This document shows, one piece after another, positions 47,276 to 53,549 of a stretch of DNA of 64,000 bases. The notes under the pieces are model-generated. The model ran no database searches. It saw only the letters and a list, made by a program, of their open reading frames with translations, and was not told the DNA's origin. Every line of letters begins with the position of its first letter. Within the stretch, counting starts at the first letter, position 1. Source of the stretch: Flavobacterium succinicans (lineage in GTDB: Bacteria; Bacteroidota; Bacteroidia; Flavobacteriales; Flavobacteriaceae); NCBI RefSeq assembly GCF_001662485.1, contig NZ_JMTM01000035.1, positions 62,001 through 126,000 of the forward strand, in the 5' to 3' direction. Position numbers and translations under genes: made by a program.

Positions 47276-47986
47276 ATGAATAACAAATATGATTTTTATA
47301 TAGATGAAAGTTGTCATTTAGAACATGACAATATTCCGGTAATGTGTATCGGATACATCAAAGTACCTATGAATGAGTACGCTGAATTACAAAAAGAATT
47401 CAATCAAATCCTTACGAAATACAATCAAAAATCAGAATTGAAATGGAATAAATTTTCAAATGCAAGAACTGAATTATACAAAGAGCTAGTCGATTATTTT
47501 TTTAGATCATCATTACAGTTTCGATGTGTTTTAGTAAAATATAAGGAGCGTTTAAATCATATAGATTTTAACCAAGGTTCTCATGATAATTTCTACTATA
47601 AAATGACCTATTATTTATTGCATCCAAACAATAGTAATGGCGATGAATACAGAGTTTTTATTGATATTCAAAATACTCGTGGTAGAGAAAAACTAAAAAA
47701 GATTAATGAAGTTTTTAATACCGAATATAAAGGCAATAGTCCATTCAAGCAATTTCAACATTTACATTCTCACGATAATAATTTCTTTCAACTTGCCGAT
47801 TTCTTTATTGGAGCAATAACATATAAAACAAGAGTAGTAATGAATAATATTGTAAATCCAACTCAAAACAGAATGGATTTCATTAAATATTTAGAAACTA
47901 AATCTGGTTTTAATCTCGAAGAAGGAACAGAACCTTGGGAAACAAAGTTCAATATTTTTGATCACCAACCTAAAATAAAACTATAA
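47276..47986 (+). CDS. DUF3800 protein (RNase H-like fold)
   Basis: 236 residues. Starts YDFYIDESCHLEHDNIP, the DUF3800 opening with the first acidic residues (D-E), and later FIDIQNTRGREKLKK and the C-terminal FFQLADFFIGAITYKTR with the last conserved aspartate. DUF3800 proteins have an RNase H-like fold and recur in mobile DNA and defence islands, but their activity is unsettled. It lies between the ATPase-nuclease and the 161-aa gene, and its last base is shared with the next start codon. Confidence 0.85.
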   Translation: MNNKYDFYIDESCHLEHDNIPVMCIGYIKVPMNEYAELQKEFNQILTKYNQKSELKWNKFSNARTELYKELVDYFFRSSLQFRCVLVKYKERLNHIDFNQGSHDNFYYKMTYYLLHPNNSNGDEYRVFIDIQNTRGREKLKKINEVFNTEYKGNSPFKQFQHLHSHDNNFFQLADFFIGAITYKTRVVMNNIVNPTQNRMDFIKYLETKSGFNLEEGTEPWETKFNIFDHQPKIKL

Positions 47987-48471
47987 TGGATTTATTAGAC
48001 TTGGACGATCACATATCTAATTTAGGAATTGACCCATCAGCAGAACATTTAGAAGAATTATTTCAATTATTCAAAGCCGATTTTATTGATAATGTTTTTT
48101 ATTTTGATGGCTGTAAAGTAAAGATTGATATAGCAAACTCAAAAGAAGAAGGATTTGAAGCTTATCCTCATACTTTTGTAAAAATCATTACAAGAGGAGA
48201 TAAAGGCAAAAGAAGCTTTGATAAAAAAAGAGCTAATAAAATTCATTGGATAAGACCAATATTAGAAAATAAAGATACTGAAGATGTGACTTGCTTTCAA
48301 TTTTTGGAAGCTGATGGTAAAATCAGAGATTATTTTTGGTTTAAAGAAGGAAACTTTTTAGTTGTAATGGAAAAAATAACTCCTGACTATATGATTATTT
48401 CTTGTTTTCATATTGATGATGCTAGAAATCAAAAGTACTATGAAGATAAGTATGCTAAGAGGATAAAATAA
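47986..48471 (+). CDS. 161-aa protein, possible BECR-like ribonuclease
   Basis: 161 residues, no signal. Weak resemblance to small BECR-fold (RelE/barnase-like) nuclease proteins of phages and mobile DNA, through KKRANKIHWIRPILENK, then RDYFWFKEGNFLVVMEK and DYMIISCFHIDD. The histidine, arginine and tyrosine residues of that kind of active site are present (H at about 63, R at about 70, Y at about 114), but I cannot confirm the fold. It shares a base with the DUF3800 gene, so it belongs to the same operon. Its stop codon is embedded in the A-run of the opposite-strand terminator. Confidence 0.7.
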   Translation: MDLLDLDDHISNLGIDPSAEHLEELFQLFKADFIDNVFYFDGCKVKIDIANSKEEGFEAYPHTFVKIITRGDKGKRSFDKKRANKIHWIRPILENKDTEDVTCFQFLEADGKIRDYFWFKEGNFLVVMEKITPDYMIISCFHIDDARNQKYYEDKYAKRIK

Positions 48472-48498
48472 AAAAGCCACAGGCTACGGTGCTGTGGC
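48470..48498 (-). terminator. terminator of the minus-strand small RNA
   Basis: Stem 48476-48482 / 48492-48498 with loop of 9 bases; the T-run exists only on the minus strand (A-run 48470-48475 on plus), so it terminates leftward transcription and not the defence operon. Confidence 0.75.
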
Positions 48499-48539
48499 GT
48501 ACGTTTTCACGAACCAGGTCCTTTTCCCTAGGGAAATGA
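48470..48539 (-). ncRNA. candidate small RNA, about 70 nt (tracrRNA-like position)
   Basis: The minus strand has a complete transcription unit without a reading frame: a consensus promoter (48545-48575), then about 70 bases, then a 7-bp terminator stem GCCACAG/CTGTGGC followed by six T. The body can form a short hairpin TTTCCC/GGGAAA. It lies about 260 bases upstream of, and opposite to, a Cas9 N-terminal remnant, where type II-C loci often keep tracrRNA. No CRISPR array is present to confirm that. Other small-RNA roles are equally open. Confidence 0.6.
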
Positions 48540-48544
48540 CTTTG

Positions 48545-48575
48545 CAAATATACAACTCTTGTACCAAAAAACAAA
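48545..48575 (-). promoter_or_regulatory. Bacteroidota promoter for the small RNA
   Basis: On the minus strand TTTG (48572-48575), exactly 19 bases, then TATATTTG (48545-48552), the same spacing as the tRNA-Ser promoter in this window. Transcription should start near 48539. Confidence 0.7.
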
Positions 48576-48795
48576 TTTTATATCAAAAAACGTATTAATA
48601 GCCAACTTCATATAATGTTTTCTTAAGAATGATTTACAAAAAATATACCACAAAAAGGAAATTACTTTAACTAACTCATTATCTCATTCAGCTGCACAAA
48701 AATCGCTCCTAGTCCAAGTATTCCTAGCATCAATTCTTTGTTTGCTTCATTTCGCTAATTTCGTTAAACAATATAGTAATTTAAAATAAATAAAA

Positions 48796-49077
48796 ATGAG
48801 TAGAATTTTAGGTCTTGATTTAGGTACAAACTCAATTGGTTGGGCAATGATTGATAATGAAACTGTAAGCTTATTAAACTCCGGAATGAGGGTTTTCAAA
48901 ACTTCTCCAAAACAGAAAGTGATAAGAAAGAGGAACAATCAAAAGGCAATTATTTCATTAAACACAATATCTATTATAACATTAATTTTAGTTATTTTAA
49001 ATTTTGAAAATTGGCAATTTTGGTTGAATGCTACACTAACTTCTATTATCACTAAAATCACAATATCAAATCAATAA
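48796..49077 (+). pseudogene. Cas9 N-terminal remnant (RuvC-I) with hydrophobic tail
   Basis: 93 residues. The start, MSRILGLDLGTNSIGWAMID, is the canonical RuvC-I motif of Cas9 (catalytic D8), and GMRVFKTSPKQK keeps a trace of the next part. After about residue 53 it departs into a hydrophobic sequence (SIITLILVILNFENWQFW) with no Cas9 resemblance and stops. HNH, PAM-interacting and other RuvC motifs, cas1, cas2 and an array are all missing. It is most likely a decayed type II CRISPR locus; the frame is intact, so a small membrane protein made from the scar cannot be excluded. Confidence 0.6.
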
Positions 49078-49085
49078 ATCTAACA

Positions 49086-49874
49086 ATGGAATTTAGAAAT
49101 CCTCATTACATAGTTCCTCCAGGTTCTGCTAAACAAATTTTGTCCCATCCATTTTTAAGAAGAGGAGTTACAGAGTTAGCTATTTTTCAAGAACACAGAT
49201 ATGCTTTTTTTTATTGGTTAAAATGGACTAGAGAGAATACAGATTGTAAACCACCGTGCTTAGTAAGTTTAGATTGGCATCAAGATTTGTGTTATCCTTG
49301 TGAAACCGAAAAAAAGTGGTTATCAGAACTTGATCAATCAAATGATGGTAAAGTAGCTTTATTTAGTTGGGCTAAATTAGCAGGAAATAATGATGGTCAC
49401 ATTTTATCTGCTGCATATCTTAATATTATTGGAGATATTTATGTTCACTGCCGACAAGGTACTTTTGAAAGTAATTGGGAAGATGAAGAATTTATTGATA
49501 TAAATGGTAACAAACATACAATTAAAAAGTTTAAAACACATAAAGAGCTAGAAGATTGCTTGTTAGCTTCTAATGAAACCAAAGTATATTTCGACATAGA
49601 TTTAGACTTTTTCACCTTGAATAATCCTTATAATGGAAAAGGTAAAAAATTCACATACATGGAAAAAGAAGAAATGCAAAATATACTTTCAATTAGTAAT
49701 CCTTTAACACAATGGATATTTGAAAGATTATGTGGCTTCACAATAGCAACTGAACCGAAACATTGTGGTGGTCTTTTGAAGTCTAATAAACTTTTAGATA
49801 TTATAAACAAAATATATTTCCAACCAAGTATCTTTTCAGAAAATTGCGATTGGAAACATAAAAGAGAAAAGTAA
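49086..49874 (+). CDS. UPF0489 family protein (arginase/deacetylase-like fold)
   Basis: 262 residues. Motifs: CLVSLDWHQDLC (about 58-70), YFDIDLDFFTLNNP (about 165-178) with the DxDxD metal cluster, and TIATEPKHCGG near residue 225, the UPF0489 arrangement that resembles binuclear metal hydrolases such as arginase. The substrate is unknown. It starts 8 bases after the Cas9 remnant. Its setting among defence-like genes suggests, but does not show, a defence role. Confidence 0.82.
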   Translation: MEFRNPHYIVPPGSAKQILSHPFLRRGVTELAIFQEHRYAFFYWLKWTRENTDCKPPCLVSLDWHQDLCYPCETEKKWLSELDQSNDGKVALFSWAKLAGNNDGHILSAAYLNIIGDIYVHCRQGTFESNWEDEEFIDINGNKHTIKKFKTHKELEDCLLASNETKVYFDIDLDFFTLNNPYNGKGKKFTYMEKEEMQNILSISNPLTQWIFERLCGFTIATEPKHCGGLLKSNKLLDIINKIYFQPSIFSENCDWKHKREK

Positions 49875-49959
49875 AAGAGAAAATTTAGTTTTCAATTGCC
49901 ACTCCTTCCCAACGCTCCAAAAAAAATTACTGTCATGGTTTTTGTCCCAACGCTCATCA

Positions 49960-50030
49960 AGCACTTTGCCTAATGACAGGAAAATTATGCTTTAATTGAA
50001 AAATCGTGCACGCCATTAGGCAAAGAGCTT
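49960..50030. repeat. hairpin A
   Basis: Perfect 12-bp arms CTTTGCCTAATG (49964-49975) and CATTAGGCAAAG (50014-50025), extended outward by AAGC/GCTT around one mismatch. Loop of 38 bases. Confidence 0.8.
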
Positions 50031-50099
50031 GCCCAACGCACAAAACAAAAACACGTACGCTTCGCAACTCATGCCAGTAATTTTTTTTCCCAAAGCTTC

Positions 50100-50184
50100 T
50101 TTACATAATGTGGCATTATAGTGCATAAAGAACTATCCTGCTACTAATCAAAATCTCGGATGCACTATAATAACATTATGTAAA
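50100..50184. repeat. hairpin B, two-part 23-bp stem
   Basis: Outer arms TTTACATAATGT (50100-50111 / 50173-50184) and inner arms ATTATAGTGCA (50115-50125 / 50161-50171), with a 3/1-base internal bulge. Terminal loop of 35 bases. Confidence 0.85.
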
Positions 50185-50207
50185 AAAGCCGCTCTCCCAA
50201 CGCGCTT

Positions 50208-50287
50208 GCCAGTGGCTCCAGGACAACATTTTTTTGCAGCTCCCATCGCATCACCCAGCTACAAAAAACACCGTCCTTCGCCACTGT
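50208..50287. repeat. hairpin C
   Basis: Outer pairing CAGTGGC with GCCACTG, next GGAC with GTCC, and inner TTTTTTGCAGCT with AGCTACAAAAAA (one mismatch). It follows CCCAACGCG directly. Confidence 0.7.
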
Positions 50288-50408
50288 CTTTAACAACGTT
50301 CGCCATTTCATAGGAAGCATTACGTTTTTCATTGCTTTTAAGAACGTTTACGGTAACTGTTTTATCAACTTTGTGGTTAAATAGGAAGTATTTGCATTGC
50401 TTTTGTAA

Positions 50409-50466
50409 GTAATAAAATGGCTTTTAATTTTATTAAATTTGCCTAGGGTAAAAGCCATTTTATTAC
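50409..50466. repeat. hairpin D, perfect 18-bp stem
   Basis: Arms GTAATAAAATGGCTTTTA (50409-50426) and its exact complement (50449-50466), loop of 22 bases containing CCTAGGG. Upstream a short motif ATAGGAAG...CATTGCTTTT is present twice (50310 and 50381). Confidence 0.85.
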
Positions 50467-50486
50467 CCACAAAACCAAAATTCCCA

Positions 50487-50680
50487 GTAAGAGTATTATT
50501 TTTTATTTGCCAGAAACCCCACAGTTATTGCTCCAGCGAAAAAGCTGATGCCATACCATTTTTTAAGATAATCTGCTGCATACTGAACACTGTGACTGTC
50601 AACTGAATTTCAGGCATCAGCTTTTTCACTAAAGCAATCAGAAACATCCCAATAAGCAAATAAAAAATGATACCCTTACT
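50487..50680. repeat. hairpin E, nested 194-base stem-loop
   Basis: Outer arms of 24 bases (50487-50510 / 50657-50680) pair in 22 positions plus one G-T, with one A-C mismatch. Inner arms of 15 bases GAAAAAGCTGATGCC (50538-50552 / 50613-50627) pair perfectly, and ATTGCT/AGCAAT extends the inner stem. The loop (50573-50618) shares a sequence with hairpin F. Confidence 0.85.
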
Positions 50681-50721
50681 TGCGCTACTGCCACATCGCA
50701 CTCGGTAGTATGATGCATTGT

Positions 50722-50809
50722 TTTTTGAAGATGCTTCACATTTTCATAAGACATTTTTCTGCTAACTGAACACTGAGACTGCCAACTGACTTTCAGGCAT
50801 CCTCAAAAA
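50722..50809. repeat. hairpin F, related loop to E
   Basis: Arms TTTTTGAAGATGC (50722-50734) and GCATCCTCAAAAA (50797-50809) pair with one A-C mismatch. Loop 50759-50801 (CTGCTAACTGAACACTGAGA ...) is a diverged copy of 50573-50618 in hairpin E. Confidence 0.8.
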
Positions 50810-50822
50810 TCAAAACCAAAAG

Positions 50823-50910
50823 AAAGAGTATCAAATTCTTTGGCCGGATAAATAGCTTGTGTATTTTATGATTTGGTTTATTCATCCATCCAAAGAATTT
50901 GATACCCTTT
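50823..50910. repeat. hairpin G, end-similar to E
   Basis: Arms GTATCAAATTCTTTGG (50828-50843) and exact complement (50890-50905), extended to 50823/50910 across one A-C mismatch. The ends AAAGAGTAT ... GATACCCTT match those of hairpin E, and both are preceded by CAAAACCAAAA. Confidence 0.85.
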
Positions 50911-51035
50911 CCGAAGACGTCTATCTTTCAAATCAACACTCATTCCTTCAGATAAAATCCGATTAAACAAGAACATTTGATTTGAATATTCAAAATAAAA
51001 AATAAAAAAAAGAGAGCAAAGATAAGTTCCAGGTA

Positions 51036-51180
51036 TTCAAAAAAGCAAGTTCAAGCCCTTCGGGTTTCAGAAAAAATCTCCACCCAAACAGTTTCAAAAC
51101 ATATTTCACTTCTGATTAGACGATGCCGATTTCAATCACGTATCGGGTAGTATTTTTTCTGAAAAACTTGCTTTTTTGAA
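51036..51180. repeat. hairpin H before the DUF6943 gene
   Basis: Arms TTCAAAAAAGCAAGTT (51036-51051) and exact complement (51165-51180); inside, CAGAAAAAAT (51068-51077) pairs with 51152-51161. A long compound hairpin of 145 bases. Confidence 0.8.
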
Positions 51181-51368
51181 ACCTTCCACTTGGACGTATG
51201 GCTTTCTTTTTTTCTTTTTTTTCTTTTGAAATGAATATTCTTCGCTTCCAATTTAAAATAACTTTTGGCGAAAAAAATTTTAATGGGCGGAGCGTAGCGA
51301 GGCACATCTGCATTCATCAGAAACTCAACAGGAAATTAGAAGAAAACCTAATTTTTAAATCCGAAGCC

Positions 51369-51791
51369 ATGATGAATTTTATCGTTAAAACCCACAAGAA
51401 GGACACAATTTACAACAAACCGCACTTTTTTGTTTTAAACAAAGGAATGAATAGCGGAAAACCACAAAATGAGCCATTCACAAATAGCTTTGTAGTAATC
51501 TTTGATAGTGAAGCTGACAGTGAAAATATTTTCTGGATTGCTTATAGCTTGTGGAAATCCAAATTTTGGTATCAGCATTTAGTTGGCTCTGTGATTTCGT
51601 TTTTGCGTCTTCCTGATTTCAAAAGAGAGTTTTTTCCAAAATCTAAGCTTTTAATGGAAGAGTTCGAAGAACATTTGAAGCATGTTGCAGCTTTAAAACT
51701 TCTTGAACTAAAAGAAAAACAATTCAACGAAAACATCAATTTAATCAACGATATGCGTAGAGTTATCGTGCATCGTTACAGTAATAGATAA
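51369..51791 (+). CDS. DUF6943 family protein
   Basis: 140 residues from the ATG at 51369 (the next codon is also ATG). The longer frame from 51198 would start with a Phe-rich stretch overlapping hairpin-flanking sequence and is not convincing. The sequence MNFIVKTHKKDTIYNKPHFF, then VLNKGMNSGKPQNEPFTNSF and a helical C-terminus (HLKHVAALKLLELKEKQFNE) match DUF6943, a small Bacteroidota family of unknown function that recurs in mobile elements. Confidence 0.78.
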   Translation: MMNFIVKTHKKDTIYNKPHFFVLNKGMNSGKPQNEPFTNSFVVIFDSEADSENIFWIAYSLWKSKFWYQHLVGSVISFLRLPDFKREFFPKSKLLMEEFEEHLKHVAALKLLELKEKQFNENINLINDMRRVIVHRYSNR

Positions 51792-51820
51792 TTTATTTTT
51801 TAATCTTTAAAATCAATTCT

Positions 51821-52000
51821 ATGAGTGTATTTTTATTATTTCAAACGGATAGTTGGAAGTCAAAAGCATCAAGAGTTTTCTTTGGAGCTTTTGATAGCAG
51901 AACAAAAGCATTAGATTATGCAAAATACAACGATTTGTATTGGTATAATTCAGAAGTTGTAGTGGTTGAGGTCGTTCTCAATCAATTTGGAGAAGTTTAA
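51821..52000 (+). CDS. small hypothetical protein (59 aa)
   Basis: A 59-residue frame begins MSVFLLFQTDSWKSKASRVF and ends VVLNQFGEV, with a well-balanced composition (YAKYNDLYWYN in the middle). It lies 29 bases after the DUF6943 gene in the same direction and is followed by a hairpin terminator. The coding look and the place in a two-gene unit argue that it is real. Function unknown. Confidence 0.65.
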   Translation: MSVFLLFQTDSWKSKASRVFFGAFDSRTKALDYAKYNDLYWYNSEVVVVEVVLNQFGEV

Positions 52001-52004
52001 AATC

Positions 52005-52035
52005 AAAAAAGCCAGGTCTTACGACTTGGCTTTCA
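52005..52035 (+). terminator. terminator and left copy of 31-bp repeat flanking the SMEK gene
   Basis: GCCAGGTC-TTAC-GACTTGGC forms a terminator with A-run before and T-run after. The 31 bases recur at 53092-53122 with one difference. Confidence 0.85.
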
Positions 52036-52072
52036 GCATCAATAAATATTCATTAAATTTGTGAAAAAAGTA

Positions 52073-53092
52073 ATGATAACAAGAGGTATTATAATTGGTA
52101 AAATAGTTGATGATTTTTCTAGCCTGAAGTATCAAATTGAAACTAGAAATAGACTAGGACAATTTGATTTGACAAAGTTTTGCGAAGACTTTATAAGGGA
52201 AGTATTGAATATTTGTTTTGATTTGAATTTAAAAAATTTAAATAAAACTAGGAGTAATTTTCCCGGCTTAGATTTAGGCGATAAAAAAAACAAAAAGGCT
52301 TATCAAATAACATCCCAAAAAACTTCTGCGAAAATAAATGAGACTATAGTAAAGATAATCAGCAATGATGAAGAAAATTATGATCATTTTTATGTTTTTA
52401 TAGTTGGAGAAAAGCAAACATCTTACACAATTCATGTTGACAATGCACAAAAAATTAATTTTACTCAAGAAGGAAATGTTTTTGATATTGATGATATACT
52501 TCAAAGAATAGTTGTCCTTGACATACAAAAATTAGAAAGCCTTTATACACTATTCGTTAGAGAATTTAGGCAAGTAAAAATAGAATTAGAACCTTTAGAT
52601 GAAAATGGTAATTTTGAAAGTTCATACTTTAATTATTTAGAAAAAAAACCTTCTTCACCACCATTAAATGCAGTTAAATTCTTAGAATGTAATATTGAAG
52701 ATGCTGGTTATAAAGATGCTTTCCAAGATGTATTGAACATATATGAAAATCTATCTTATGTACCAAGAGTAACAAGAGAGCTTATCGCTATCATTGTTGA
52801 TAAAGGTGTAAAAAAAGATGCCAATTTTAATGATAATGGTAAAATAAAAATATTGCCTCAGTCACTTGAAAAGTTTTTAAATTTAAGTGAAAGAGAGGTT
52901 TTAATTGAAATAAATATATTAGAAAACGCGAAATTAGTGGAGTTAGATGAAGATGAAGTTGGAGAAAGACCTCAATATTTTATTAAAATTAAAGATGAAA
53001 TGCTTAACCATTTGTTATATTGGTTCATAGATAAAGGAATTTCTATAAGAACTGTTTTCAATACAATGGATTTTACAATATTAGATGAATAA
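52073..53092 (+). CDS. SMEK-domain protein, nuclease-like
   Basis: 339 residues. MITRGIIIGKIVDDFSSLKY is the usual SMEK-domain opening, so ATG 52073 is preferred over the GTG at 52061; a TAAATTTG promoter element at 52054-52061 overlaps that GTG, which supports the choice. The domain (about 1-140) has FPGLDLGDKKNKKAYQITSQ, the D...(x)...QxT pattern of restriction-nuclease-like folds. The C-terminal 170 residues are helical with a winged-helix look (LNLSEREVLIEINILENAKL). SMEK proteins occur in defence islands. This single-gene cassette is flanked by duplicated terminators. Confidence 0.8.
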   Translation: MITRGIIIGKIVDDFSSLKYQIETRNRLGQFDLTKFCEDFIREVLNICFDLNLKNLNKTRSNFPGLDLGDKKNKKAYQITSQKTSAKINETIVKIISNDEENYDHFYVFIVGEKQTSYTIHVDNAQKINFTQEGNVFDIDDILQRIVVLDIQKLESLYTLFVREFRQVKIELEPLDENGNFESSYFNYLEKKPSSPPLNAVKFLECNIEDAGYKDAFQDVLNIYENLSYVPRVTRELIAIIVDKGVKKDANFNDNGKIKILPQSLEKFLNLSEREVLIEINILENAKLVELDEDEVGERPQYFIKIKDEMLNHLLYWFIDKGISIRTVFNTMDFTILDE

Positions 53093-53122
53093 AAAAAGCC
53101 AGGTCTTGCGACTTGGCTTTCA
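53092..53122 (+). terminator. terminator and right copy of 31-bp repeat flanking the SMEK gene
   Basis: GCCAGGTC-TTGC-GACTTGGC with the same flanks as 52005-52035; 30 of 31 bases are identical. The first base is also the last base of the SMEK stop codon. Confidence 0.85.
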
Positions 53123-53161
53123 TTTTGTTTAACCCAAAGGTCACCACAACTAGGGCTAAAC

Positions 53162-53338
53162 TTATTTTTTGTGCTTCTTATTTATGCTTTTAAGCAGTAA
53201 CGAAATCGTAAAACTGACCACAGCTCCAACAGTAGCTAAGATAACCGTTTTGGCAATATCATCAGAGGAAAGATTAGGTACAATACTTAAAAATGTGCCT
53301 CCAGCAGTTCCCATCAATGTGGGGTTATTTGCTGTCAT
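53162..53338 (-). CDS. small membrane protein (58 aa)
   Basis: 58 residues begin MTANNPTLMGTAGGTFLSIV; a hydrophobic helix (TVILATVGAVVSFTISLLL) runs near residues 31-49, followed by a basic tail KSINKKHKK. Its start overlaps the end of the 71-aa gene by 14 bases, typical of coupled translation. The opposite-strand frame 53169-53366 is probably only its shadow. Possibly holin-like, which is inference. Confidence 0.7.
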   Translation of the reverse strand: MTANNPTLMGTAGGTFLSIVPNLSSDDIAKTVILATVGAVVSFTISLLLKSINKKHKK

Positions 53339-53540
53339 CAGTTGTAGTAAGCTGACTTGCAGCTGACAAAACTCCTCCGGCTACTGCAACATAACCACCA
53401 ATGGTAGTTATAATGGCAGGTAACGCGATTGGAGCTGCTAAAATAGTTCCACCAACGGCAGCTAATGCCAACCCAACAGTTCGAAGCACTTTGAAAAATT
53501 TTGGCGTGGGAGCTTTTGCTCTATCAATGATTTTTTTCAT
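53325..53540 (-). CDS. small glycine/alanine-rich membrane protein (71 aa)
   Basis: 71 residues; a basic N-terminus (MKKIIDRAKAPTPKFFKVLR) and two Ala/Gly/Ile-rich hydrophobic helices (about 20-40, 43-62). It lies 9 bases after the DUF5675 gene in the same direction and overlaps the next small gene. Small hydrophobic partner proteins next to lysozyme-like genes are typical of holins or export helpers. Confidence 0.75.
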   Translation of the reverse strand: MKKIIDRAKAPTPKFFKVLRTVGLALAAVGGTILAAPIALPAIITTIGGYVAVAGGVLSAASQLTTTDDSK

Positions 53541-53549
53541 AATCTATTT

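Larger units (their letters stand above)
49908..50203. repeat. four copies of CCCAACGC around hairpins
   Basis: CCCAACGC occurs at 49908-49915, 49946-49953, 50032-50039 and 50196-50203, each near the base of a hairpin. The first two are followed by T, the others by A and G. The third reads GCCCAAC, which fits the RYYYAAC box of integron attC sites; the others do not fully match. Confidence 0.6.
49875..51368. other. 1.5-kb non-coding region packed with long hairpins
   Basis: No convincing gene is seen on either strand. The region contains at least eight inverted repeats (listed separately), four CCCAACGC motifs, a repeated 43-46-base loop sequence and long AT-rich tracts. The longer frame beginning at 51198 is probably only the DUF6943 gene with a spurious extension. 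Such density suggests non-coding structured DNA or RNA: cassette recombination sites, small RNAs or an old replication/transfer origin. Confidence 0.75.

Noticed and set aside
48671..48730. A 19-aa hydrophobic peptide on the minus strand (MLGILGLGAIFVQLNEIMS), possibly longer with a frameshift
   Set aside because: Too short, no clear promoter, and no homologue that I recognise.
49875..51200. Retron or group II intron in the hairpin region
   Set aside because: No reverse transcriptase gene lies anywhere in the window and no typical msr/msd or domain V pattern could be recognised.
48472..51368. CRISPR array next to the Cas9 remnant
   Set aside because: The repeats found are inverted and of different lengths; no regularly spaced direct repeats of 25-40 bases are present.
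53169..53366. 65-aa frame on the plus strand
   Set aside because: It is opposite to the 58-aa and 71-aa minus-strand genes, which have better starts and membrane-protein composition.
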